A stretch of 50,724 nucleotides of DNA from a virus: positions 1 through 50,724 of IMG/VR virus record IMGVR_UViG_3300036792_000548, one strand, 5' to 3'. A model generated the notes under the pieces. The model had not been told where the DNA came from, made no database searches, and saw only the letters and a program-made list of their open reading frames with translations. The translations under genes and the position numbers were made by a program. Positions 6,745-14,348 of the stretch are shown here, in pieces. Numbering within the stretch: the stretch's first letter is position 1; each line of letters begins with the position of its first letter.

Positions 6745-6854
6745 ACGCCGCCGACATCTTCGTGTCAATCGGCGTCTTGCTCGGCGCCGGCGGCGCGGGC
6801 GTCGTGATCGCGTGGGCGATTTGTGAATGGGCGCTCCAGTCGAGCGCCTGGTGA
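6741..6854 (+). CDS. 37-residue membrane peptide
   Basis: GTG 6741 overlaps the previous stop. Residues 5-29 (DIFVSIGVLLGAGGAGVVIA, then WAICEW) are one hydrophobic span with glycine-rich packing. It is the second tiny membrane peptide in a 1 kb stretch. Function unknown. Confidence 0.58.
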   Translation: MNAADIFVSIGVLLGAGGAGVVIAWAICEWALQSSAW

Positions 6855-6871
6855 CCGGAGAGGAGATCGAC

Positions 6872-7372
6872 ATGGGAAAGCAGCTGGCGATTGCGAGCAC
6901 GAAACAGAAGCACCATCGCGACATCAGCGACGCCGCCGAGGCGTACGTCGACGTGCGCGACAAGCGGATGGAGCTAAGCGCCGAGGAGCACGAGGCGAAG
7001 TCGCTGCTTCATCAGCGCATGCAGAAGCACGGGCTCAAGGTCTACGACGACCGCGACCTCGAGCTGCGCGTGACCATCGAGGTCACCGAAGAGACGGTGA
7101 AGGTCAAGAAGCTGCCGGCCGACGCCGCGCCGAGCGAGAGCCGCTCCGAGGCTGCCGGCGAGGGCGAGGGCGAGGACGAGAAGGACGAGGAGACCGCGCC
7201 CGAGGCGCCGAAGAGCGAGCCGCGTCGGCGCAGCAAGCCAAAGGGCGACGGCACGCGCGCGTTCGCCGACGGCAAGACGACCGAGATCACCGACCCCAAG
7301 GCGCTGATCGATCTCAAGGACGAGGGCGAGCCTGCGAAGCGCAAGCCGCGCAAGAAGGGCAAGCGGGGCTGA
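6872..7372 (+). CDS. Conserved phage early protein, charged
   Basis: The start is ATG 6872 because GGAGAGGAG sits six bases upstream. A frame to 6827 overlaps the previous gene. The 166-residue product has an N-terminal helical domain (residues 1-75) with AEAYVDVRDKRMELSAEEHE and GLKVYDDRDLELRV, a pattern seen in many small phage proteins of unknown role. A long Glu/Lys-rich disordered tail ends in a very basic RKPRKKGKRG. The tail suggests nucleic-acid or protein binding. Confidence 0.7.
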   Translation: MGKQLAIASTKQKHHRDISDAAEAYVDVRDKRMELSAEEHEAKSLLHQRMQKHGLKVYDDRDLELRVTIEVTEETVKVKKLPADAAPSESRSEAAGEGEGEDEKDEETAPEAPKSEPRRRSKPKGDGTRAFADGKTTEITDPKALIDLKDEGEPAKRKPRKKGKRG

Positions 7373-7375
7373 GCC

Positions 7376-7816
7376 ATGGGCGGTCAGTCGGGTCCGAAGA
7401 ACAGCCAGTGGAGGGGCGGCCGCTCGGTCGCCTCCAACGGCTATGTGCTCGTGCGCGTCGGGAAGGATCATCGCCTCGCCGACGTGCGCGGGTACGCGTA
7501 CGAGCATCGGCTCGTCGCCGAGCGCAAGCTCGGTCGGCGTCTTCGGCCCGGCGAGGTCGTGCACCACGTCGACGGCAACAAGGCCAACAACGCGCCCGTG
7601 AACATCGAGGTCTGCGCGTCGACGGCGGAGCACCTCGTCCGCCATCGGCAGCGTGCCGATCTTCGTCTGCCGCACGAGCCGAATCCTATCGTCTCGTGCG
7701 CGTGCGGTTGCGGGGTGACGTTCGACAAATACGACGCCTCTTGTCGGCCGCGTCGCTTCGTGACTGGGCACAACATCCGTCACGGCGCTGACGGGCGCTG
7801 GGAGGCGCGCTCGTGA
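7376..7816 (+). CDS. HNH endonuclease-like protein
   Basis: The product has 146 residues. Residues 40-80 carry the HNH_3-type signature: YAYEHRLVAERKLGRRLRPG, then EVVHHVDGNKANN, with HH at 63-64, D66, N68 and NN at 71-72. A C-terminal Cys pair (SCACGCG) could bind zinc. Such proteins are usually free-standing mobile endonucleases nicking near their own locus. No intron or split host gene is evident around it. The start ATG 7376 follows the previous stop by three bases. Confidence 0.85.
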   Translation: MGGQSGPKNSQWRGGRSVASNGYVLVRVGKDHRLADVRGYAYEHRLVAERKLGRRLRPGEVVHHVDGNKANNAPVNIEVCASTAEHLVRHRQRADLRLPHEPNPIVSCACGCGVTFDKYDASCRPRRFVTGHNIRHGADGRWEARS

Positions 7817-8193
7817 CGCTCCGCGAAGATCGCTCCCTGGGCCCGGAGATGACCGCCGAGGGTTGGCATGTCATCGGCGGCGACTGGATTATCTGGCTGC
7901 ATCCGGCGTCGCGCCGAGTCGTAAGCCTCGAAGGCGGTTTCTTGTGGAAGAACTGCGTCAACATCCCAGCTTGGCGCGGTTCGCCATCGCCCGACGACGA
8001 GGTCCTCATCGTCGGGTGTTCGTACCGCGACGAGGGGGGATATCCCACGAGCGGCGAATCGGTCGCCGTGCTCGAGTACGGGCTTGCGGTGAAGCTCGCG
8101 CGGCGCATCCGCGCCGACATCCTCGCCGAGCGTCCGGTGCGCGTGGCCGAGCAGCTCACGCTCGACGACGCGCTCGAAGGAGCTCGCTCGTGA
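7813..8193 (+). CDS. Hypothetical early protein
   Basis: GTG 7813 overlaps the HNH gene stop. The product has 126 residues, with a Trp-rich beta-like N-terminal half (GWHVIGGDWIIWLHPASRRV) and a helical C-terminal half rich in Ala/Arg. No family recognised. Confidence 0.68.
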   Translation: MTLREDRSLGPEMTAEGWHVIGGDWIIWLHPASRRVVSLEGGFLWKNCVNIPAWRGSPSPDDEVLIVGCSYRDEGGYPTSGESVAVLEYGLAVKLARRIRADILAERPVRVAEQLTLDDALEGARS

Positions 8194-8423
8194 ACGTCAT
8201 CCGTCGCCCCGCGCGCAGGGCGATCGTCGCCGCCGCTCCCGTCGCGCCCGCGATCGCGGTGCCCAAGCCGACGCCCGCCGATAAGCGCGATCGTCTCGTG
8301 CGCAATCGCGACCGTCGCATCCACGGCGAGGTCGAAGCGCTGTTCCGCGAGCACGGCGCGAAGATCTTCAACGGCGATCCGCTGCGCATCGCGCTTGCTG
8401 TCGCGAGCGGAGGCGACTCGTGA
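8190..8423 (+). CDS. Small basic hypothetical protein
   Basis: GTG 8190 overlaps the previous stop. The 77-residue product has a Pro/Ala-rich N-terminus and a basic helical C-terminus (KRDRLVRNRDRRIHGEVEAL). The frame upstream of 8190 lies inside the preceding gene and is not used. Function unknown. Confidence 0.62.
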   Translation: MNVIRRPARRAIVAAAPVAPAIAVPKPTPADKRDRLVRNRDRRIHGEVEALFREHGAKIFNGDPLRIALAVASGGDS

Positions 8424-9118
8424 AACCCTTGAATCTGACCGGACGTCGATTCGGCCGTCTCGTCGTCGGCGACAGAGCGGAGAACGACGTGCGCGGGAAG
8501 ACGCGCTGGGCGGTCCGATGCGATTGCGGGACGACATTCATTGCCGACGGGACCAAGATCGTCTCGGGTCACACGCAGTCGTGCGGCTGCCTCCAGCGCG
8601 CGCGGGCGAAGGCTGCCCAACACGCGCTGCGTGGCACGCGGCATCCGCTCCGCAGCATCTGGAAAGAGATCGTTGCGCGCTGCACAAATCCTCGCAACCA
8701 CGCCTACCCCCTGTATGGCGGGCGCGGCATCACCATCTGCGCCCGCTGGCTGGGATCGTTCGAGGCTTTCGTCTCCGACATGGGTGCGCGGCCGAGCCCG
8801 AAGCATTCGATTGATCGGCGCGAGAATGATCGCGGATACGAGCCCGGGAACTGCCGATGGGCTACGCGCGTCGAACAGGCAAACAACACACGCACAAACC
8901 GTCGACTTACGGCAAACGGCATCACACACACGCTCGCTGAGTGGTCGCGCATCAGTGGCATTCCGGCGTCGACGATCCGGGTGCGCGTCGATCGCTTGAG
9001 GTGGCCCGTGGGGCGCGCGGTGTCCAAACCGCTCCGCGCTAAAAAGCTCGGCGTCGTCGATCTCGGCGACCCCCTCAAAGCCGCGCGCGGGCAGTACCGC
9101 GCAGGAGGCGACGCGTGA
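8420..9118 (+). CDS. HNH-like homing endonuclease-type protein with zinc ribbon
   Basis: GTG 8420 overlaps the upstream stop. The 232-residue product has a recognisable order: LTGRRFGRLVVGD at the N-terminus, a zinc ribbon VRCDCGTTF...SCGCLQ (~32-58), YPLYGGRGITICARW (~95-110), then SIDRRENDRGYEPGNCRWAT (~130-150). A C-terminal HTH follows (LAEWSRISGIPASTIRVRVD). This is a common phage family related to HNH mobile endonucleases. It is the second such gene within 2 kb, so this stretch is a hotspot for selfish endonuclease genes. Confidence 0.82.
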   Translation: MKPLNLTGRRFGRLVVGDRAENDVRGKTRWAVRCDCGTTFIADGTKIVSGHTQSCGCLQRARAKAAQHALRGTRHPLRSIWKEIVARCTNPRNHAYPLYGGRGITICARWLGSFEAFVSDMGARPSPKHSIDRRENDRGYEPGNCRWATRVEQANNTRTNRRLTANGITHTLAEWSRISGIPASTIRVRVDRLRWPVGRAVSKPLRAKKLGVVDLGDPLKAARGQYRAGGDA

Positions 9119-9498
9119 GCGGAAACCCGTATCACCCGAAGCGTCGCCTGCGCGCGACGGGCAAGGCTCCTCCGGCCATGGTTCACGAGCACGACGCCGC
9201 GCGCCTCGCGAAGGCGTTCGCCGAGCCCATCGAGTACGCGAAGGCGTGCGCGATCGTCCACGAGATTTGCTCGTGGGGTCGCGCTGGAAGCAGCACGACG
9301 CGGTGGCTCCTCGGCTGGGGCGTGCTCACGTGGGTAGAGCCAGTCCCCGCACGCGAGAAGCGGGCGCCGCGTTCGCGCTGTCCGACGTGCACGACGCGAG
9401 CGGCGTGTTCGCCGTTCAGTGAGTGCGCCGCTTGTTTCAACAGCCGCATCCGCGCGCTCGTCCGCGCCTCCGCCGACCAGTCTCGAGGTGCAGCGTGA
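9115..9498 (+). CDS. Hypothetical protein with C-terminal zinc-binding cysteines
   Basis: GTG 9115 follows AGGAGG and overlaps the previous stop. The 127-residue product has a helical N-terminal domain and a C-terminal Cys cluster (CPTCTTRAACSPFSECAACF) with two CxxC pairs, likely one zinc knuckle. It ends with the shared junction GAGGTGCAGCGTGA. Possible nucleic-acid binding, not further assignable. Confidence 0.65.
   Translation: MSGNPYHPKRRLRATGKAPPAMVHEHDAARLAKAFAEPIEYAKACAIVHEICSWGRAGSSTTRWLLGWGVLTWVEPVPAREKRAPRSRCPTCTTRAACSPFSECAACFNSRIRALVRASADQSRGAA
9485..9498 (+). repeat. Gene-junction repeat, copy 1 of 3
   Basis: GAGGTGCAGCGTGA combines a ribosome site, three C-terminal codons (ending Ala-Ala), a stop and the overlapping next start GTG. 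The identical 14-mer recurs at 10213-10226 and 10819-10832, always at a gene junction. Confidence 0.85.
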
Positions 9499-10226
9499 AG
9501 CTCGAGCTCTTCCCCTGCTCCGGCGGCATGGCCGAGGGTTTCCGGCGCGCCGGCATCACGTTCGACATGTCCTTCGACTGGTCGTGCGACGCGTGCGATT
9601 CGTACGAGAAGAACCTCGGCCACCGCCCGATCCAGATGGACGTGCGCGATCTCGTTCGCATGGCGATCGCGGGATGGCGTCCGGGTCGCGTCGATCTCGT
9701 CGCGCGCGCGACTCGCTGGGTCCGCGCCCGCCACTACCCGATCGTTCTCGCTGATGTCCGCACGATCGCGACGAGCGAGCAGCCGGACGTCATCGGCTTC
9801 CGCACGGGCGGCGACACGCTGCTCGTCGAGTGCAAAGCGTCGCTCGAAGACTTCAAGCGGGATGCGTCCAAGCCGTTCCGACGCGAGCCGGGCTCCGGCA
9901 TGGGTTACTTTCGCTGGTACTTCGCGCCCGCCGGCATCGTGCTCGTGGACGCGCTCCCCCCATCGTGGGGGCTCGCGGAGGTCGGCGCGCGCGGCAAGGT
10001 CGCGATCGCCAAACGCCCGCAGCCGTTCCACCAGCGCAACCTCGCCGAGGAAGCGCGCTTGCTCGTCACCGCGCTGCGTCGCGCGACGGAGGGATGGGGC
10101 CGCGGCATATTCGGCGACGCCGACCCGCATCCGAAGGTGACCGCGGAGCTGCGCGAGCTCCGCAAAGAGAATCGGCGGCTTCGCATCTCGGCGAACGCTG
10201 CTGCGATGCGCGGAGGTGCAGCGTGA
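9495..10226 (+). CDS. Chimera: cytosine methyltransferase N-terminus fused to PD-(D/E)XK nuclease domain
   Basis: The product has 243 residues from GTG 9495. Residues 1-68 look like the start of a C5-cytosine methyltransferase: ELFPCSGGMAEGFRRAG (motif I), FDWSCDACDSYEKN and a DVRDLVRM segment. The family's catalytic PPC (motif IV) should follow RPGRVDLV but is missing. From residue ~70 the sequence is a different family: ARATRWVRARHYPIVLADVR, then EQPDVIGF with D98 and VECK with E112/K114, a PD-(D/E)XK nuclease core, and GYFRWYFAPAGIVLVDALPP. The N-terminal part cannot methylate alone. This is either a true fusion or the scar of an in-frame deletion joining two adjacent genes near 9702. Confidence 0.72.
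   Translation: MKLELFPCSGGMAEGFRRAGITFDMSFDWSCDACDSYEKNLGHRPIQMDVRDLVRMAIAGWRPGRVDLVARATRWVRARHYPIVLADVRTIATSEQPDVIGFRTGGDTLLVECKASLEDFKRDASKPFRREPGSGMGYFRWYFAPAGIVLVDALPPSWGLAEVGARGKVAIAKRPQPFHQRNLAEEARLLVTALRRATEGWGRGIFGDADPHPKVTAELRELRKENRRLRISANAAAMRGGAA
10213..10226 (+). repeat. Gene-junction repeat, copy 2 of 3
   Basis: Exact GAGGTGCAGCGTGA joining the chimeric nuclease gene to the frameshifted PPC-motif gene. GTG start of the next gene is at 10223. Confidence 0.85.
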
Positions 10227-10514
10227 TCGCCGCGCTCTTCGTTCACACGAGCGGGATCTACTTCGGCCTGCCCAATGTCGATCCGTGGGACGAGATGCGC
10301 GACGCCCGCAAGTACGCCGGCCCGCATCCGGTCGTCGCGCATCCGCCGTGCTCGCGATGGTGCCGTCTCGCCGGGCTCGTCGAGGCGCGCTGGGGTCACA
10401 AGCGAGGCGACGACGGAGGATGTTTCGCGAGTGCGCTGCGATCGGTCCGTACGTACGGCGGCGTCTTGGAGCATCCCGCTTACTCCGACGCGTGGTCTGC
10501 GTTCGATCTCCCAG

Positions 10515-10524
10515 CCCCCCCCCC
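10515..10524 (+). repeat. Poly-C tract (C10) at frameshift point
   Basis: Ten consecutive C residues lie inside coding sequence. Nine would keep the reading frame. Homopolymers of this length are prone to slipped-strand change in vivo and to miscalls in some sequencing chemistries. Confidence 0.95.
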
Positions 10525-10818
10525 GTTGCGGCGGATGGGTGCGCGGCATCTGCGGCGGCTGGTCGTGTCACGTCGAGCAGGGCCGATACGGGCACGTCGC
10601 GAAGAAGGCGACGTGGCTCTACGCGTTCGGCGTGAGCGAGCTGCCGTCGCTTCGGTGGGGTCACGTCGCGGATCAAAAGTCGACTGCGCTCGTCTCGTGG
10701 TGCGGCAATCACGTCAAGTCGAACGAGACGAGGCCGCGCGTGGGTAAGGCGGCGGCGGCGGCGACTCCGATCGTGTTTCGTGACGTGCTGATTTCAATCG
10801 CGCGAAGCGCGCGGGAAC

Positions 10819-10832
10819 GAGGTGCAGCGTGA
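10819..10832 (+). repeat. Gene-junction repeat, copy 3 of 3
   Basis: Exact GAGGTGCAGCGTGA at the end of the frameshifted gene and start (GTG 10829) of the next. Confidence 0.85.
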
Positions 10833-11062
10833 CGGTCGAGTGGTTCCGCAACCCTCGCTCCGGGCGTCGCGTCGCGCACGCGCTCATCGACGGCGCGTGG
10901 GGATGTTCGCGCGCGAAGAAAAACTCGGCTCTCGGGGAGGCGGTGCCCAAGAGCAACACGGGACACCCGCTCGGGCGGATCTGCGCGTTCTGCGCGACCG
11001 AAGTAGACGCACGCGCGGCCATCGCGCGTGAAGAACAAACACGGGAGGCGCGGGGCGAATGA
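10829..11062 (+). CDS. Small hypothetical protein with CxxC
   Basis: The start is GTG 10829 and the product has 77 residues. It contains RICAFCATEVDARAA, a CxxC that could be half of a zinc site, with another Cys near residue 26. The N-terminus (VEWFRNPRSGRRVAHALIDG) looks beta-rich. It overlaps the next ATG by four bases. Function unknown. Confidence 0.65.
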   Translation: MTVEWFRNPRSGRRVAHALIDGAWGCSRAKKNSALGEAVPKSNTGHPLGRICAFCATEVDARAAIAREEQTREARGE

Positions 11063-11427
11063 GCGTCTACATCCGACTCGATCCGGAGGTGGCGCACGAC
11101 CTCTTCAACGCCGAGTGTCGCTGCCAGTGGTGTCAGCTGTATCGCCTCCGCACGCCGACATGGGCGCGCGAGGACTACGTCTACTTCCTACAGGAGGGCG
11201 TCGACGGGCCAATCAAGATTGGCCACGGAAGATGCCCCGACCGACGCCTTCGTGGGTGTCAGAGCGGCAACCCGCGCGAACTGAGACTGCTCGGATATCG
11301 ACCTGGCTACCGGCGCGACGAGCGAACCCTGCACCTGCGGTTCAAGCGCCTGCGCATACGTGGAGAATGGTTTCAGCCCGCCGACGAGCTGCTTGCTTTC
11401 ATCAAGGAGACGATCCGCCATGCGTGA
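11059..11427 (+). CDS. GIY-YIG-like protein (T5orf172/MUG113 type)
   Basis: The product has 122 residues. The pattern YVYFLQEGVDGPIKIGHG, a basic turn RRLRGCQSGNPRELRLLGYR, then ERTLHLRFKRLRIRGEWFQP and a C-terminal helix matches the short GIY-YIG relatives annotated T5orf172 or MUG113. The first Tyr pair is replaced by YVYFLQ...IKIG as usual in this subgroup. Members are probably nucleases or DNA-binding proteins. It ends with an eight-base overlap into the replication gene. Confidence 0.78.
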   Translation: MSVYIRLDPEVAHDLFNAECRCQWCQLYRLRTPTWAREDYVYFLQEGVDGPIKIGHGRCPDRRLRGCQSGNPRELRLLGYRPGYRRDERTLHLRFKRLRIRGEWFQPADELLAFIKETIRHA

Positions 11428-12475
11428 CTACGCGAAGTTCGCCGGCACGTTCTGGACGCGCGGGAGCGGCAAGAAGCTCCGCGGCAAGCCCGAGGCACAG
11501 GTGCTCGCGACGTACCTGATGACGTCGCCGCACGCGAACATGATCGGGCTCTACTACCTGCCACTCGTCACGATCACGCACGAGACCGGGCTCTCCGAGC
11601 GTACCGTGCGCGCCGCTCTCGCCGTACTCGCCAGCCCCGAGATCGACATCGCGCATTACGACGCCGACGCCGACCTTGTGTGGCTGCCCGCGATGGCGAG
11701 CTACCAGATCGCGCCGGAGCTCAAGGCCGGCGACAAGCGGCGCGGCGGCCCCATCGTCGCCGAGGCGTCCAAGGTCGGCGCCCACCGGTTCACCCGTGCG
11801 TTTTGGGATCGATACGGTGTCGCATTCGGCCTCGGTGCCTACGCTTATCCGACCCCCGAGCAAGGCCCATCCCATGCCCCATCCCACGCCCCCCCGAAGG
11901 GGGATGAGGCTCAATCGGGAAGAGCAGGAGAAGAGCAGGCACAGGAGCAGGAGCAAGAACAAGAACAGGCACAGGTCTCCGACGCCAAGCCGTCGGGTGG
12001 GAGCGATGTGGCTCGCAGGGTCTTTCGCTACTACGCCGAGCAGCGAGCCTTCCACCTCGGGGCGCGCTCCACCGTGCAGGTCACCGACGCGCGGCTGAAG
12101 CTCGTTCGAGCGCGGCTGAAAGAGGGCTTCTCCGAGGACGATCTCCTGCGCGCGGTCGACGGGCTCTTCGCGACGCCGTGGAACATGGGTGAGAACGATC
12201 GCCACACGAAGTACGTCGACGTCGAGCACGTGTTCCGCGAGGCGAAGCAGGTCGAGCGCCACCGCGCGACGGCGGACGAGCGCGCGTCGAACGCAGCGGA
12301 GGCGCGGGCCGCGCCGCCCGCCGGCCCGCTATTCGGCGAGAACGACCGGCCGATGACCGAGGCGGACGCGAAGAAGCTCGAGCTCGCGCTGTCTCCGAAA
12401 ACGGTCGCGAAGATCGCCGATCCCGGGGCCGACGTGCGCTGGACACCGAAACCCAAAACGGGGGCGACGCCGTGA
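11420..12475 (+). CDS. Replication initiator / replisome organizer-like protein
   Basis: ATG 11420 has AAGGAG upstream. The 351-residue product has an N-terminal winged-helix region (residues 1-110) with YAKFAGTFWTRGSGKKLRGK, MIGLYYLPLVTITHETGLSE and RTVRAALAVLA. A Pro- and Gln/Glu-rich linker (~150-190) follows. The C-terminal domain, VARRVFRYYAEQRAFHLGAR through VDGLFATPWNMGEND, resembles phage replisome organizers that load DnaB. It sits directly before dnaB, overlapping by four bases, as O/P-type genes do. Its linker DNA is repetitive and may hold the replication origin. Confidence 0.72.
   Translation: MRDYAKFAGTFWTRGSGKKLRGKPEAQVLATYLMTSPHANMIGLYYLPLVTITHETGLSERTVRAALAVLASPEIDIAHYDADADLVWLPAMASYQIAPELKAGDKRRGGPIVAEASKVGAHRFTRAFWDRYGVAFGLGAYAYPTPEQGPSHAPSHAPPKGDEAQSGRAGEEQAQEQEQEQEQAQVSDAKPSGGSDVARRVFRYYAEQRAFHLGARSTVQVTDARLKLVRARLKEGFSEDDLLRAVDGLFATPWNMGENDRHTKYVDVEHVFREAKQVERHRATADERASNAAEARAAPPAGPLFGENDRPMTEADAKKLELALSPKTVAKIADPGADVRWTPKPKTGATP
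11866..11976 (+). other. Candidate replication origin (repeats and hairpin inside initiator gene)
   Basis: The stretch begins with CCCATCCCATGCCCCATCCC direct repeats. A perfect CCCCC-GAA-GGGGG hairpin (about 11891-11903) and a 60-base purine-rich array of imperfect CAGGAG/CAAGAA hexamers (11917-11976) follow. Lambda and related phages place iterons in the linker region of the O gene; this has the same location. No origin activity can be shown from sequence alone. Confidence 0.35.
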
Positions 12476-14016
12476 GCATGGCGGAGGTCATCGACTTTGC
12501 GAGCGCGCGCGAGCGGCAGGGCGACCAGACGGCCGACGGCGAAGGCCGTGTGCCCCCGATGGATCTCGACGCGGAGGCGGCGACGATCTGCGCGATCATG
12601 CTCGACCCGCAAGCGCTTCCGCGCGTGCAGGCGATCGGGTTTCAGCCGGAGCACGCCTACTCCGAGGCGCACCGCCGGATCGTCGAGGCGGCGTACGATC
12701 TCGCGCGCGCGGGCAAGCCGACGGACGTGGTCACGGTCGGTTCGTGGCTGAAAGACCACGACCGCATCGCGCAGGTCGGCGGCATGGCGTATCTGACCGA
12801 GCTTCTCAACGCGGCGCCGACCACGACGCGCATCGAGGACTACGCGGCGATCGTCTTCGAGAAGTGGCGCGCGCGCCAGATCATCGCGCTCGCCGCGCGC
12901 GTCGCCGCGGAGGGGTACCTCGGCGTCACCGACGTGCAGGCGTGGGCGGACGGCGCCGCGCGCTCGATCGGCGCGATCGCGGCGCGCTCGATCGGGACGC
13001 GTTGTGAGACCAACGTCGAGACGATCAAGCGCCTCCTCGCCGAGACGCGCGAGCGATCGCAAAACCGCACGGCGAAGGTGCCGGGTATCCCGACGGGCTT
13101 CGCGTCGCTCGACCGCGCCATCGGCGGACTTCACGCGAATTGGAAGTTCACCGTGTGCGCGCTCTCGAACGTCGGCAAGACGGCGTTCGCGATGCAGGCG
13201 GCGATCAACGTCGCGCGGCTCGGGCTCGGCGTGCAGATCTTCATCACCGAGGGCTCGCGCGACGAATGGTTCCAGCGCGCCATCGCGCAGACGGCGCACG
13301 TCGACTTCCGCAAGCTCAAAGCCGGCCGCATGAGCGACGGCGAGTGGACGCGCGTGACCGACGCGTCGACGGAGCTGAGCAAGCTGCCGATCTGGATCGA
13401 TGCGACGACGTCGCTCCACATCGGGCAGGTGCGCTCGGCGCTCATCTCGCGCGCGGAGTCGGCGCTGCGAATCGACAAGGTGCCGCTCGGCCTCGCGATC
13501 GTCGACCACATCCACCGGCTCGAGCCGGCGCCCGAGGTCGCACGGCAGCCGTACCGTTTGCAACTGAAGCACGCGACGCAGACGCTCAAGGCGACGCTCA
13601 AGCGCCTGCGCATCCCCGGCATCGAGCTCGCGCAGATGCGCGACAACCCGATCGACCCAAAGACGAAGACGCGCGCGCGGCCAGGCCCGGGATTCGTCGC
13701 CGAGTGCCGCGACATCGAACGCGAGGCCGATGCGGTGCTCTACCTGCACCAGAAGCCGCTGCACAACCCGAAGGGCACGGTGATCGGCGAGGACCGGCGC
13801 GCCATCCTCGGCATCCTGAGCAAGGTGCGCGCGGTCGACAACGACGACATCGAGTTCGGATACATCGTCGAAGAGTCGCGCTTCGTCGATGAGTGCGGGC
13901 AGGTCGACGACACGATAGACCAGCTGATTCCGCCGACGCGCGCGATGATGAATCAGCCCGATTCGCGCCTGCCACCGGAGCGCGACGAGCCCACGTTCAC
14001 GACGGAGGACTTATGA
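12472..14016 (+). CDS. dnaB: Replicative DNA helicase, DnaB family
   Basis: GTG 12472 overlaps the previous stop (ATG 12478 is an alternative). The 514-residue product has the DnaB N-terminal domain (residues ~28-135, DLDAEAATICAIMLDP; HAYSEAHRRIVEAAYDLARA; YLTELLNAAPTT). A linker and RecA-type ATPase follow: GIPTGFASLDRAIGGL, Walker A LSNVGKT (GKT 235-237), TEGSRDEWFQRAIAQ, Walker B LAIVDHIHRLEP, and IELAQMRDNP equivalent to the usual LSQLNR. Walker A lacks the common RP. It unwinds DNA at the phage fork. A C-terminal acidic extension ends FTTEDL. Confidence 0.93.
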   Translation: MSMAEVIDFASARERQGDQTADGEGRVPPMDLDAEAATICAIMLDPQALPRVQAIGFQPEHAYSEAHRRIVEAAYDLARAGKPTDVVTVGSWLKDHDRIAQVGGMAYLTELLNAAPTTTRIEDYAAIVFEKWRARQIIALAARVAAEGYLGVTDVQAWADGAARSIGAIAARSIGTRCETNVETIKRLLAETRERSQNRTAKVPGIPTGFASLDRAIGGLHANWKFTVCALSNVGKTAFAMQAAINVARLGLGVQIFITEGSRDEWFQRAIAQTAHVDFRKLKAGRMSDGEWTRVTDASTELSKLPIWIDATTSLHIGQVRSALISRAESALRIDKVPLGLAIVDHIHRLEPAPEVARQPYRLQLKHATQTLKATLKRLRIPGIELAQMRDNPIDPKTKTRARPGPGFVAECRDIEREADAVLYLHQKPLHNPKGTVIGEDRRAILGILSKVRAVDNDDIEFGYIVEESRFVDECGQVDDTIDQLIPPTRAMMNQPDSRLPPERDEPTFTTEDL

Positions 14017-14348
14017 CCGTCCACGACATCAGCAGCCGCATCCGACGGCGCAACGGCGCTCACTCGACGGCGCTCAACTTCGCGCGGAAACGCGCGGTGC
14101 GAGACGCCGACCGGCGTGCGGTCGAATCGACGGGGTGGAACGGGACGATCGAACAGCATGTTTGGGATCTCTCCAAGCCCGATACGGACGGGCGCGCCGC
14201 GTCCGCGCGCGAGCTGGCATGGCTCGCGTACGTGAACTCGGCGGAGCACCGGCAAGCCGAGATGCTGCGACGCATGGAGGACGAGGACTACGCGGCCGCG
14301 GTGGCTCGCTTGGAGCGGCGGCTCGCCGACGAGGAGGAAAGCAAATGA
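14013..14348 (+). CDS. Hypothetical protein, replication block
   Basis: ATG 14013 overlaps the helicase stop. The 111-residue product is helical and charged, with RDADRRAVESTGWNGTIEQH in the middle and a C-terminal coiled segment (EDYAAAVARLERRLADEEES). It is placed between helicase and resolvase, so a role in replication is possible but unproven. Confidence 0.68.
   Translation: MTVHDISSRIRRRNGAHSTALNFARKRAVRDADRRAVESTGWNGTIEQHVWDLSKPDTDGRAASARELAWLAYVNSAEHRQAEMLRRMEDEDYAAAVARLERRLADEEESK

Larger units (their letters stand above)
10223..10832 (+). pseudogene. Phage PPC-motif protein, frameshifted at a ten-C tract
   Basis: From GTG 10223 the protein reads normally through residues ~40-45 (VVAHPPCSRWCRLAG), EARWGHKRGDDGGC and VLEHPAYSDAWSAFDLP. 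At C10 (10515-10524) the frame is lost. Reading with nine Cs restores CGGWVRGICGGWSC, VEQGRYGHVAKKATWLYAFG and LPSLRWG, and ends at TGA 10830-10832, which forms a GTGA overlap with the next gene as expected. The intact protein would have about 202 residues. HPPC resembles motif IV of cytosine methyltransferases, but no SAM-binding motif is seen. Loss of function, assembly error and phase variation are all possible. Confidence 0.8.
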
